From the NCBI RefSeq assembly GCF_011761265.1, contig NZ_JAAOZB010000001.1:310001-374000 (forward strand): DNA of 64,000 bases. The letters are read 5' to 3'. The notes beneath the pieces are model-generated. The model was not told the DNA's origin. It did not search any database and worked only from the letters and a program-made list of their open reading frames with translations. The first letter of the stretch is position 1, and every line of letters begins with the position of its first letter. The position numbers and the translations under genes were made by a program. The DNA comes from Microbacterium halimionae (lineage in GTDB: Bacteria > Actinomycetota > Actinomycetes > Actinomycetales > Microbacteriaceae). This document shows, piece after piece, positions 42,222 to 50,304 of the stretch.

Positions 42222-42514
42222 AGCGCAGCCACCCGTTCACGCGCTTCGAGGTGTCGATCAACCGCCGAACCAGCAAGACCCGACGCCGACTGCAAGACTC
42301 GCTCTAAGCGTGCCATCGACGCGTTCCACTCGGACTGTGCCGCCACATACGCGGCGGATGCCTCGCCAGTCCACTCCGTACTCAACACATCGAGCCGCGC
42401 CTGCAGCGCATCGAGATCCCCCCGAATCCCTGACACTGCTCCCGATAGCGCGCTCTGAAGTCCCCTCATCGACTCCGTGCCCATTGAATAATTTCCCGCA
42501 TTCGATGCCGACAC
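42212..42514 (-). CDS. WXG100 family protein, first gene of the T7SS side cluster
   Basis: A 100-residue protein with the WxG turn as STEWTGEASAAY at about residues 46-57, flanked by two helices (RGLQSALSGAVSGIRGDLDA and EWNASMARLERVLQSASGL). It has no YxxxD secretion motif at its C-terminus, so it is more likely the non-signal half of a secreted dimer. The GTG start at 42514 was taken; an internal ATG (MGTESMRG) is 10 codons in. Divergent from an FHA gene. Confidence 0.85.
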   Translation of the reverse strand: MSASNAGNYSMGTESMRGLQSALSGAVSGIRGDLDALQARLDVLSTEWTGEASAAYVAAQSEWNASMARLERVLQSASGLAGSAVDRHLEARERVAALWK

Positions 42515-42542
42515 GTACTTGCGACCCCCTAGGTCATGACTG

Positions 42543-42591
42543 GCATCGGAAAAAGCTCCGATGCGGCCGACCTCAATTTAACAAAGGTCGG
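42543..42591. promoter_or_regulatory. two adjacent short inverted repeats in the WXG100/FHA divergent region
   Basis: GCATCGGA at 42543-42550 pairs with TCCGATGC at 42557-42564, and CCGACCT at 42567-42573 pairs with AGGTCGG at 42585-42591. They fill the centre of the 181-base gap between divergent genes and could be operators or leader hairpins. Nothing else is identified in the gap. Confidence 0.45.
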
Positions 42592-42695
42592 AGATTGTGA
42601 AACTAAGTTATCCACATCTCGAAGCGCAACTGCAAGGGGCGAAATCTTCGCGCCGACAACTTGCCGAAAATGCCTGACCGACGCATGATGAACCA

Positions 42696-43562
42696 GTGAC
42701 AGATGGATCAGCAGCAGCGGCGCTTATTGCTCTCGCTGGAGCCCTCGTAGCTGTATCCCTCCTCGGCTGTTGGCACGTGTGGTACGCCCTTTCACTTTCA
42801 CGCCTATTCGCGCGCCACGAAACCGACGTCTGGCGTGCGTGGGTTCCCATTCTCAACGAAGCCGAAGTTTTTCGATTGGGCGGCCAAGATCCGACACGCG
42901 CCGCGTTATTTCTCATTCCTGTCGTCAACGTTTACGCCCTCGTACTCAAAGCAATCGCGGCACACCGCTTAGGCGCTGATTCGGGCCGAGCAGCGGGACT
43001 CACGGCCCTCGCCGTCGTACTGCCCCCGGTGTGGGCTATCGCCGCAGCTCAGCCAGTGACTGCTTCGAGAGTTGAGAACCTTTCGCCCTCGGATGCCGAG
43101 GCTCCGGTCATCGCCAATGTGGCGGCGATCCCCCACAAAGCGTCTGCTCAAGCCGGAACTCGTGAGCCCGACGCGCCACTCACCCGAAGAGCACTCCGCG
43201 AAAGCGACGAATCCACCATGATCGTTCGTTCCCCGGGAGCGTGGGAGCTCCTCCTCCCGTCAGGCGAGCGAGTTGCCGTGACAAAGCGCAGTGTCCTTTT
43301 GGGCCGAAAGCCGACGTCCGATGATTCCAACGAGCAGTGCATAGCGATTGACGACCAGGGACGCACGGTATCGAAAAACCATGCGCGGCTCCAATGGAAT
43401 GGGACGAGTTGGCAGATCACCGACCTGGAATCCACAAACGGCGTTTCAACGTTTGCGGATGACGGAACCGAGACTGCTCTCGCCCCCGGATCGACCTTGC
43501 CAGTGAACCTGCGTTTCCTTTTGGGCGACGCTGCCCTCAGCGTGAGCCGACCGCGCGCCTGA
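42696..43562 (+). CDS. FHA-domain membrane protein (DUF5684-like N-terminus)
   Basis: A 288-residue protein. The N-terminal 115 residues hold about four hydrophobic segments in the DUF5684-like pattern (WRAWVPILNEAEVFRLGG is the loop). The C-terminal FHA domain spans about 185-288, with GRKP, SKNHARL and DLESTNGV as the phosphothreonine-binding signature. FHA proteins tied to ESX loci link to Ser/Thr kinases. It starts with GTG and is convergent with mycP, with one base between stop codons. Confidence 0.82.
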   Translation: MTDGSAAAALIALAGALVAVSLLGCWHVWYALSLSRLFARHETDVWRAWVPILNEAEVFRLGGQDPTRAALFLIPVVNVYALVLKAIAAHRLGADSGRAAGLTALAVVLPPVWAIAAAQPVTASRVENLSPSDAEAPVIANVAAIPHKASAQAGTREPDAPLTRRALRESDESTMIVRSPGAWELLLPSGERVAVTKRSVLLGRKPTSDDSNEQCIAIDDQGRTVSKNHARLQWNGTSWQITDLESTNGVSTFADDGTETALAPGSTLPVNLRFLLGDAALSVSRPRA

Positions 43563-43563
43563 T

Positions 43564-44877
43564 CTACGTCCGCGGCGGAGCACCATCGTTATATAGACCG
43601 CGCCCTTCACGTCGCGTCGCCGGGTTCACGCGTGCACGGTAACGAACGAGAAAGACTCCGAGTGCGCCAGCGATCGCAAGTAGAACAAGGGCTCCGACCG
43701 AAATCACGCCACCAATCCGCAGCGCCTCAGCATCCGGCTGTTCCTCATTGACGATCCGCACAGGCTCGACGCTCGCGCCGAGATCCTCGTCCGTCACGGC
43801 ATCTCCGAATGGTGACGAGGGCCCCTCGATTCCTGCGCCCGGGATCAGCGCGATTGCCTCGTAAGGCTGCACCACGCCCCAGCCCGAAGAGTCGTTTCGC
43901 TGATCTGCTATCGGGCGAACTGCAGTCGCCTTTAGGCGGTACGCCCACTGCTGCGGTGTCTCATCGGGATGCGCGGCGGCAACCAACGCGGCGGCAGCCG
44001 AGACATAACCGGTCGCGAAGCTGGTTGCTGGGGCGTCAGACGCGTAGACACAATCGCCTCCAGCAGCCGATGTGGTGAGCACGTTTTGTCCAAGCGCACT
44101 GACAGCCACGTGAGAGCCGTGGATGCTTTCCTCCGTGACAATCCCATCCTCGTCGGTAGCCGCAACTCCCAACACTGCCGGGTCGGCTGCGGGGTATCTG
44201 GACCCGTCAGCATCGTCTTCTTCAACCGCGAGTGTCGAATCTCGGTTGCCAGAACTCGCGACCACCAGGCTTCCCACGCCCTGTGCATACGTCACCGCTG
44301 CGTGCAACGACGGTTCATCGACAGTCGTGCTCATCGAAACGTTGATGATCTGGGCCCCGTGGTCTGCTGCCCAGCGGATACCTTCGGCTAGTCGCTCAGC
44401 AGATGGGCCGTAGCCCGCGTCAACCTGATTCGAACCGGTGCCTGCAAATACGCGCACTGAGAGTATTCGTGTCTCGGGCGCGAGGCCAACAACCCCTGAC
44501 CCATCCGTCTCACGCGCCGCGATCTGGCCAGCGATCGCGGTGCCGTGCCCGTAAGAATCCGTGAAGCCAGAGGCATCCGTCCCGTCTCCAACGAGGTTTA
44601 TGCCCCCGGAAACTGCGCGCGCAAGATGCGGATTTTTCACGTTGACGCCCGAATCGACGACCGCAACCGTCACGCCCTCACCGCGGGTGATTCCCCACGC
44701 AAGTCCACTTTGCATGAGATCCAACGCCGCAACAGGTTGATCAATCCGGGTTGACGCAGTGCATTGGTCCTGCGCCACCGCGGCCAGGGGAACCGCCTGC
44801 GCCGCTGTCGCGGCGCACACGTTAATACACAGTGCGGCGACGGCCACTGCCCCACCCCAACGGGCAATCCGCGTCAT
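43564..44877 (-). CDS. mycP: mycosin (subtilisin-family serine protease) of the type VII secretion system
   Basis: A 437-residue protein. A signal peptide (about 1-28, MTRIARWGGAVAVAALCINV...) precedes the S8 domain: Asp in VAVVDSGVN, His in SYGHGTAIAGQIAA, Asn in VVASSGN and Ser in ATSFATGYVSAAAALV. A single TM segment at about 385-410 anchors it, followed by a short tail. This is the usual membrane mycosin of ESX systems. It starts in the eccB stop (ATGA). Confidence 0.94.
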   Translation of the reverse strand: MTRIARWGGAVAVAALCINVCAATAAQAVPLAAVAQDQCTASTRIDQPVAALDLMQSGLAWGITRGEGVTVAVVDSGVNVKNPHLARAVSGGINLVGDGTDASGFTDSYGHGTAIAGQIAARETDGSGVVGLAPETRILSVRVFAGTGSNQVDAGYGPSAERLAEGIRWAADHGAQIINVSMSTTVDEPSLHAAVTYAQGVGSLVVASSGNRDSTLAVEEDDADGSRYPAADPAVLGVAATDEDGIVTEESIHGSHVAVSALGQNVLTTSAAGGDCVYASDAPATSFATGYVSAAAALVAAAHPDETPQQWAYRLKATAVRPIADQRNDSSGWGVVQPYEAIALIPGAGIEGPSSPFGDAVTDEDLGASVEPVRIVNEEQPDAEALRIGGVISVGALVLLAIAGALGVFLVRYRARVNPATRREGRGLYNDGAPPRT

Positions 44878-46208
44878 TCGTCGCTCGCCACAACCGAGGG
44901 AGAGATCCCGGCGGCGGCCTCAGTTAGGGCAGGACCCTGCGTGAACAGATCTACCCAGACATCCCCGGCATCCCCGATGTCATCGATGTCATAGCCCAAA
45001 CGATTTACCGTCTCTTCTGTCGCACCTGGCAGGGCGAACGACGTGCCAGTAGCGTCGATGAGAGTCAGGATGCCGGTACTCTGCTCGCCTCGCCCGCCCG
45101 CTTGAACAAGAGCGCCGGCTCCTGGCTCAACCGACACCCCAGCCTCGACTGCGTCGCTTGCGGGCTGAGTTGCGAGCACTGTACGCACGCCCGAGGAATC
45201 GCTTTGCAGGAGCGCACATGGGCGCTGATCCGCCTCGATCGACTCGAATCCGCCAGCCGGCCAGTCTTCGCCACCCACCGGACGCGCCGCAGTTTCAAGC
45301 CCAGAGACCTCTGAGGCTGCCACTGTCGTCACCTCACTGCTTGCGCCCGAGGCCAATTGATACAGCTGCCACGCGATGGGGGTCAACACTGCGAGCGACG
45401 TGGACGATTGCACGAGATAGCGCTCGGACTCGTCGGCTCCCTCCACACTGATCACATCACCGACGAGAAGGTCGGTGCCGGCAACAGATTTTCCGGCACC
45501 ATCGACCGTGACGGGCGCAAGCTCTGTCCCCGGGGTGAAGAGATTGAGCCACTCAACCGACACCTCAACCGGGTTAAGTGCCGTAACTCCCGCGGCGCGC
45601 AAGATGGCGTCACTGTCTTTATCGGCGACGGCGTAACTCTTTTCTCCGTCTACGACGTATCGATCGCCGTCAGATTCGACAACCACCGCTTTGCCATCCG
45701 TTTCGACCGCCGAGCTTCCGCCCAGCCGAAGATCAATGTCCGCCTCGTCCGTGACGCACGCACTCCAATCAGAGTTTTGCAACGCACTGGGGGCCGGTAA
45801 TTCGTCAGGTGCACCGACGATCCCCAACGTGTCTCCGAGCGACACTCCAGAAAGGTTGGATTGATCGGTCGCGATGACAGAAAAGCCGCTCGATGGCAGC
45901 AACAGTCGCGCGCTCGCCGTATTCACGACCGGATGCAGAAAACCCTCAATAGTCACAAAGCGCGCGCCGGTGTCAGTGACGACGATGAGCGTGCCGTTGT
46001 CCCAGCCGTTCGGAAGACCCGGCTTGATCAAGCCCCAGAAGACGCCCACCAAGACGACTGCGACAGTGAGTGCGATGGCCGCGATCACAGCGCGCAGCGG
46101 CGCCTTCGGCTCAAGTTCTTTGCCGCCCGGTGCGCCACTCACAAAAGCTGTGAGAAGACGTCTCCGAGAGAAAGTTTGCGCTTCGATCAGGTCGTTCTTC
46201 GTCGCCAT
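44874..46208 (-). CDS. eccB: type VII secretion protein EccB
   Basis: A 444-residue protein with a single TM segment at about 40-62 after a short cytosolic part (KNDLIEAQTFSRRRLLTAFVSG), then a large extracytoplasmic domain with the repeated VTDTGARFVTIEGFLHPVVN block. This matches EccB, a membrane-complex core subunit with ATPase-like repeats outside. The ATG at 46208 begins MATKND, four bases after the eccD stop; a TTG eight codons upstream is less likely. It overlaps mycP. Confidence 0.94.
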   Translation of the reverse strand: MATKNDLIEAQTFSRRRLLTAFVSGAPGGKELEPKAPLRAVIAAIALTVAVVLVGVFWGLIKPGLPNGWDNGTLIVVTDTGARFVTIEGFLHPVVNTASARLLLPSSGFSVIATDQSNLSGVSLGDTLGIVGAPDELPAPSALQNSDWSACVTDEADIDLRLGGSSAVETDGKAVVVESDGDRYVVDGEKSYAVADKDSDAILRAAGVTALNPVEVSVEWLNLFTPGTELAPVTVDGAGKSVAGTDLLVGDVISVEGADESERYLVQSSTSLAVLTPIAWQLYQLASGASSEVTTVAASEVSGLETAARPVGGEDWPAGGFESIEADQRPCALLQSDSSGVRTVLATQPASDAVEAGVSVEPGAGALVQAGGRGEQSTGILTLIDATGTSFALPGATEETVNRLGYDIDDIGDAGDVWVDLFTQGPALTEAAAGISPSVVASDE

Positions 46209-46212
46209 CTCG

Positions 46213-47553
46213 TCAGACCAGCCCGGCAGCAATCACGCCAATAGGCAACAGCACCGCCAAGATAACAAGCTCGGCTACATCTGCCAGGCGGGTCATTCTG
46301 ACTCGGGCCTTTGGAGAGAGCACCGTCAAGGTCACGACGAGTACGGCCGCAACAGCGACCGTCACGATCAGAATGACCCGCAGGTCAGGCTGCGTGATCG
46401 ACGTTGTCAGGCCCGAAACTGCGAGCCCCACAGTGGCCAAGACCATGACCGCGAGGACACTGCTTCGGGCGAATGCCTGCCGCGCGGGAAACATCATGCT
46501 CACAAAGGCGAGCGCACACAGCAGTGCACCGAGCGGGCTTTGCGCCGCGACCAGCGGAGTCGCCGCGAGCACCGCGATACCCAGAGAGATGCGAAGAGCA
46601 ACGAGAATGCGCTGCCCCCGTACCGCGCGCTCAGCTACATCCTCGGCGTTGATCGGCGCCGGGTCATCGAACATTTCCGCATCGCTCTGAGGCGAAATCA
46701 CGCGGATCCTGGTTGAACTCAGCGCGAGCCACGGCAATGATCCGCCGAGCGTTGCCACAATTCCAATCATCAGAGCGAACGGCGCCGCGTTCGTTCCCGG
46801 CAGGAGTGCAGCCAAAACCGCTGTGACGCCGACGACGCCGCCTACGACAAGGGGCACAAGTTGCACGTCAGATCGTTCCGGCAGGAGCGCGAGCGAGATC
46901 CCAGCCGAGAGCATCATCGCAAGCCCGGCAGCACCGAGCGGCCAGCCCCAGAGATCAAAACTTGCCGGCACCACAAGGTATCCAGTCAGGCTCGCGAATA
47001 CTGCCGCTGCAATGCCAAAGCCCTGCCCCGCCTCCACCTGTCCGAGCCGGGAAATCACCGCCGCAATGACCAGAAGAACGACGGCTCCTCCTCCCGACAT
47101 CAGGGCGCCCAGCGACAATGACGGGCCTGCGGCCAGCAGAAGCAACGCACACAGACCGAGAAGCGTCAGACTCACCGCGAGGGCTGTGCGCGCGTTGTCT
47201 TGCGGTGTCCACGGCTTGTTCAACCGCCCAGTTGCGTCGATTACCGCTTCGACGATGTCGTCGTACACCCGGGGCTGGGCAAGCAGCCCGCCGCGGGTGA
47301 GCGTGAGTACCGCGCCGTCTTCAACGGACTGCGCAGCAGCGCCCTGCGCAACATCGAGGGTTGACCCATCCGCTCGCTGCAGCCCGTAGCCCGCGTACGT
47401 CAAGGTCGGGTCGAGAACTCCGAGGCTGCGCGCGAAACCGGGCATGAATTCGATGAGGGGCACATGGGCCGGAACACCGATGTCGAGTCGGCGTCCTTCG
47501 CTCTGCACGGAAATGCGAAGTAGAGCTCTGGACGCACTGATGATCTGTGCCAC
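46213..47553 (-). CDS. eccD: type VII secretion channel protein EccD (copy 1)
   Basis: A 446-residue protein. The N-terminal ubiquitin-like domain spans about 10-90 (LRISVQSEGRRLDIGVPAHV and the GAVLTLTRGGLL end), then about 11 hydrophobic segments from residue 110 to the end. EccD forms the membrane channel of ESX. I chose the GTG at 47553 (start VAQIISAS) behind AGGAGAACAAG; the ATG seven codons upstream lacks a ribosome site. A second EccD (52415-53788) is on the opposite strand. Confidence 0.92.
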   Translation of the reverse strand: MAQIISASRALLRISVQSEGRRLDIGVPAHVPLIEFMPGFARSLGVLDPTLTYAGYGLQRADGSTLDVAQGAAAQSVEDGAVLTLTRGGLLAQPRVYDDIVEAVIDATGRLNKPWTPQDNARTALAVSLTLLGLCALLLLAAGPSLSLGALMSGGGAVVLLVIAAVISRLGQVEAGQGFGIAAAVFASLTGYLVVPASFDLWGWPLGAAGLAMMLSAGISLALLPERSDVQLVPLVVGGVVGVTAVLAALLPGTNAAPFALMIGIVATLGGSLPWLALSSTRIRVISPQSDAEMFDDPAPINAEDVAERAVRGQRILVALRISLGIAVLAATPLVAAQSPLGALLCALAFVSMMFPARQAFARSSVLAVMVLATVGLAVSGLTTSITQPDLRVILIVTVAVAAVLVVTLTVLSPKARVRMTRLADVAELVILAVLLPIGVIAAGLV

Positions 47554-47677
47554 AGTTCTTGTTCTCCTCGGCATCGCCGGTGGTGCTGTTCGGATTATCC
47601 GGTCAGTCTAGTGTTCACGTTACGTCGGGCTTGAGTATGGCGACAGCTATCTAAATCCACGCTGCCAGCGCGGCTAC

Positions 47678-47693
47678 ATGAGAACATTCTCAT
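47678..47693. promoter_or_regulatory. 16-base near-palindrome in the eccD/esx divergent promoter region
   Basis: ATGAGAACATTCTCAT has two perfect 7-base arms around a CA centre. It lies between divergent T7SS operons (gap 47554-47822, 269 bases), in a position where one regulator could control both. The rest of the gap shows AT-rich patches (ATCTAAATCC, TTACATAG) that may be promoters. Confidence 0.5.
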
Positions 47694-47822
47694 TTTCATG
47701 CGGCGCAAGGGCTTGCCGAAACGGAACGAGGTTACATAGCGTTCAGACTGTTGGTTCACACGCGCAATGGGTCGCGGCCAACGGAAGAAGCCCGTTACAG
47801 GGGATTCGAAGAGGGGGATGTC

Positions 47823-48137
47823 GTGGCAGATGTGATTTCCGCTGAAGAAGGCGCGCTCAAGCGGGGCGCCGAAGCAGTGAACACGGCGAAGGCCGGTATC
47901 GACCAGCAGGTCAAGAAGGTCCGCGGTGAGATCGAGCAGGTGGCTGGCTTCTGGACGGGCGCCGCAGCCGGGTCTTACACACAGCTAATGGCTCGCTGGA
48001 ACCAAGAGACCACGAAGCTCAACGATGTTCTCGTCACTCTCGAAGATGCCCTCTCTGGCACCGAGCGTGACCAGGCCGCGTCGGAAGAGTCGCACCAGCA
48101 GACCATCTCTGGCCTGTCGTCCATGATGGGGTCCTGA
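47823..48137 (+). CDS. WXG100 family protein (first of pair 1)
   Basis: A 104-residue protein, start GTG after GAGGGGGAT. The WxG turn is GFWTGAAAG near residue 42, flanked by helices IDQQVKKVRGEIEQVA and NQETTKLNDVLVTLEDAL. The C-terminus ends SHQQTISGLSSMMGS; no YxxxD motif is present. It is close to the protein at 51675, whose tail ends GLGAMMGSE. It likely forms a heterodimer with the next gene product and is a secreted substrate or targeting factor. Confidence 0.9.
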   Translation: MADVISAEEGALKRGAEAVNTAKAGIDQQVKKVRGEIEQVAGFWTGAAAGSYTQLMARWNQETTKLNDVLVTLEDALSGTERDQAASEESHQQTISGLSSMMGS

Positions 48138-48174
48138 CCCGTTCGCGGATCAGGGAATAAGAAAAGGTACTTTC

Positions 48175-48465
48175 ATGCAATCAATGTCAGTTCGCCCAGA
48201 ACAGGTCATCGCTCTCTCCGGACAAATCCGCGTCGGCGCGAACGGAATCAAGTCTCAGCTCGAGCAGCTCGAATCCGAGGTCGGAAAGCTTCGTTCCTCA
48301 TGGAACGGTGAAGCGCAGACCGCGTACGACGAGGCCCAGCGCAAATGGACCCAGTCGCTGACCGCCCTCAACACACTTCTCGAGCAGATCTCAGCCAAAA
48401 CCGAAGAGATGTCGCAGGGATACGTCTCGACAGACAAGTCCGCAGCGGGTCGTTTCTCCGCGTAG
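48175..48465 (+). CDS. WXG100 family protein with YxxxD secretion motif (second of pair 1)
   Basis: A 96-residue protein. The WxG turn is SSWNGEAQTA near residue 42. The C-terminal helix-turn is followed by GYVSTDKSAAG, which contains the YxxxD motif (YVSTD) used for ESX secretion. It starts with ATG 37 bases after its partner, behind AAAGG. An internal ATG three codons in is possible. A strong hairpin follows the gene. Confidence 0.9.
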   Translation: MQSMSVRPEQVIALSGQIRVGANGIKSQLEQLESEVGKLRSSWNGEAQTAYDEAQRKWTQSLTALNTLLEQISAKTEEMSQGYVSTDKSAAGRFSA

Positions 48466-48479
48466 CACTACCTCCCGTT

Positions 48480-48524
48480 CGGGCCGGTGGCCGGTATGCA
48501 TAGCTGCAACCGGGCGCCGGCCCG
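48480..48524 (+). terminator. strong hairpin after WXG100 pair 1, possible terminator or attenuator
   Basis: A 16-base arm at 48480-48495 (CGGGCCGG...) pairs at 14 of 16 positions with 48509-48524 (...CCGGCCCG) around a 13-base loop; TCCCGGTTTAATTC follows. It lies 15 bases after the stop and inside what would otherwise be one operon, so it may lower transcription of the downstream genes relative to the WXG100 pair. Confidence 0.65.
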
Positions 48525-48561
48525 GTCCCGGTTTAATTCTCTTGAAAGCACGATCCCGCAC

Positions 48562-48966
48562 ATGCGCATCAGTATCGAAGGCGACAACGCCGCCCACTAC
48601 TCATCCCGTCTGAGCGAGCAGAGCTCAGGAATGCCAGACCCGGGTGCAGTGCTCGAAGTTCTCGGCAACAGCACTGAGCTAGCGGCCGCGCGAGTCACGG
48701 CGCGCTTGCGTAACGCGGCACTGAGCATGGCCTCACACACGAACTACATCCGGTCGGCTGTTGCCCAAAACGCCGAAGCACTCGGTCAGGCTGTTGTGCG
48801 ATTGCAAGAAACTGACAGCTTGAGCGAAACAGCCGCTGCGCGAGGAAATGCTGTTATCGACAGCATCGTTCAGGCTGACGCCGCCTCCGCCGCGCCATCT
48901 TCATCACCCGCGCCAACGTCGTCCGCTGCACCAGCGAGCGGGTCCTCCGAAAAACGAGCTTTCTAA
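48562..48966 (+). CDS. small helical ESX-associated protein of unknown function
   Basis: A 134-residue protein. Residues 30-105 are helical and Ala rich (LAAARVTARLRNAALSMASH), resembling small EspC-like ESX proteins. The tail is Ala/Ser/Pro rich (SSSPAPTSSAAPASGSS). The ATG at 48562 was taken because the open frame upstream crosses a hairpin; no good ribosome site is seen. It is followed three bases later by the mycosin-like gene. Confidence 0.65.
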   Translation: MRISIEGDNAAHYSSRLSEQSSGMPDPGAVLEVLGNSTELAAARVTARLRNAALSMASHTNYIRSAVAQNAEALGQAVVRLQETDSLSETAAARGNAVIDSIVQADAASAAPSSSPAPTSSAAPASGSSEKRAF

Positions 48967-48969
48967 GCC

Positions 48970-50304
48970 GTGCCCCGCTCAATTCTTCTTCGCATAATCG
49001 CGACGCATAGGCGCGTCAGACTGAGCACCGTCGGCGCAACTGTTGCACTGAGCGCGACCCTCGCCGCAGGAGCGGCGTTGCCAGCCAACGCGGCGGACGG
49101 CTCTCAGTACTGGTACGACGCGTACGGGGTGCCCGCTGCACAGTCCGAGGGTTGGACAGGTGCCGGCACAAAGATTGCCGTCATCGATGACCAGATCAAT
49201 CCCGAGCTTCCTGTGTTCGCGGACGCAAACCTCACCATCAGTGAGGTTCCGATTTGCGCCGAAGGATCGGCGACATCGACGCAGTGGAACACCGGCGCGA
49301 GCCACGGATCGACGAGCACGGCCTTGCTCGTCGGCAATGGCGAGGGCCAAGGGGCAGTGCGAGGCATCGCGCCTGAGGCCGAAGTGACGTTCTACGGTTT
49401 TGGGCGCGGAGACGCAGCAGGAACTGAAGATTGCGGAGTGCCACAAGAGGCCACCGATCAACGGCTGAGCCGCATGGGGTGGGGAATAGAACGCGCCATG
49501 AACGACGGCGCCGATGTCATCTCTATTTCCATGGGTGCGACAAACTTCGATGTAGGCGATGAAGGTGTCATTTCCGAAGCGATCGCGACCGGCGTCGTCA
49601 TCGTCGCGTCAACGGACAATTCCGCGATCGAGCCGGTTGATGAGTTCCCCTGGAGTTTCAATGGCGTCGTTGCTGTCAACGCCATGGATGCCGATACCAA
49701 TCTTCAAACTGAAGACACAGAGCCATTCGACCCAGTGACTTTCCCGGCGACCACTGTCGTCGCACTCGGCGTCAATTTTTCTACGATAGGCGGCCAATCC
49801 GGCTGGGACTCTTCACCGACGGCAACGGGTGCCTCGCTTGCAACACCGCTCGTCGCAGGGATGTTGGCCCTCACCAAACAGAAGTATCCGGATGCGACCG
49901 GAAACCAACTCATTCAGTCACTGATCCACAACACCTGGGCCGACGATCATGCTCTCGAACGTGACACGGTCGGTGGGTTTGGGTACGGCGCAGCCTCATT
50001 GACACATCTCTTACGCGAGGATCCCTCGCAGTATGCGGATGACAACCCGCTTATGGACAAACCCTGGGGCTCGCCGACCGCGGAACAGGTTGCCGCCGTG
50101 TCGGGCACAGCGCCGACGCCGTCAGCGTCAGCAACGCCCGCCGCGGTCGAGGTCCCCGCGGAAACTGATTCAGAGATGCCCGGCTGGCTTCTTGCAACCA
50201 TAATCGGCGGCATCGTCCTCGTCATCGCGCTCATCGCAGCGACCATTCTCGTCGTCGTTCTCATCACGCGGCGCAAGAAGAACATCACCGGGGGAAAAAA
50301 ATGA
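48970..50304 (+). CDS. second mycosin-like serine protease of the T7SS locus
   Basis: A 444-residue protein with a signal peptide (ends about ALPANA/ADG, residue 42), an S8 domain and a C-terminal TM anchor at about 410-435 followed by KKNITGGKK. The triad is Asp in IAVIDDQIN, His in GASHGSTSTAL and Ser in TGASLATPLVAGML; the oxyanion Asn is in ASTDNS. HGS and GAS replace the usual HGT and GTS, but the key residues remain. Its sequence is clearly different from the 43564 mycosin, so it is not a recent copy. Overlaps the next gene by four bases. Confidence 0.9.
   Translation: MPRSILLRIIATHRRVRLSTVGATVALSATLAAGAALPANAADGSQYWYDAYGVPAAQSEGWTGAGTKIAVIDDQINPELPVFADANLTISEVPICAEGSATSTQWNTGASHGSTSTALLVGNGEGQGAVRGIAPEAEVTFYGFGRGDAAGTEDCGVPQEATDQRLSRMGWGIERAMNDGADVISISMGATNFDVGDEGVISEAIATGVVIVASTDNSAIEPVDEFPWSFNGVVAVNAMDADTNLQTEDTEPFDPVTFPATTVVALGVNFSTIGGQSGWDSSPTATGASLATPLVAGMLALTKQKYPDATGNQLIQSLIHNTWADDHALERDTVGGFGYGAASLTHLLREDPSQYADDNPLMDKPWGSPTAEQVAAVSGTAPTPSASATPAAVEVPAETDSEMPGWLLATIIGGIVLVIALIAATILVVVLITRRKKNITGGKK

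Noticed and set aside
48970..50304. Second mycosin as an inactive pseudoprotease
   Set aside because: Asp, His, Asn and Ser of the triad and oxyanion hole are all in place despite HGS and GAS variants, so activity is the safer reading.
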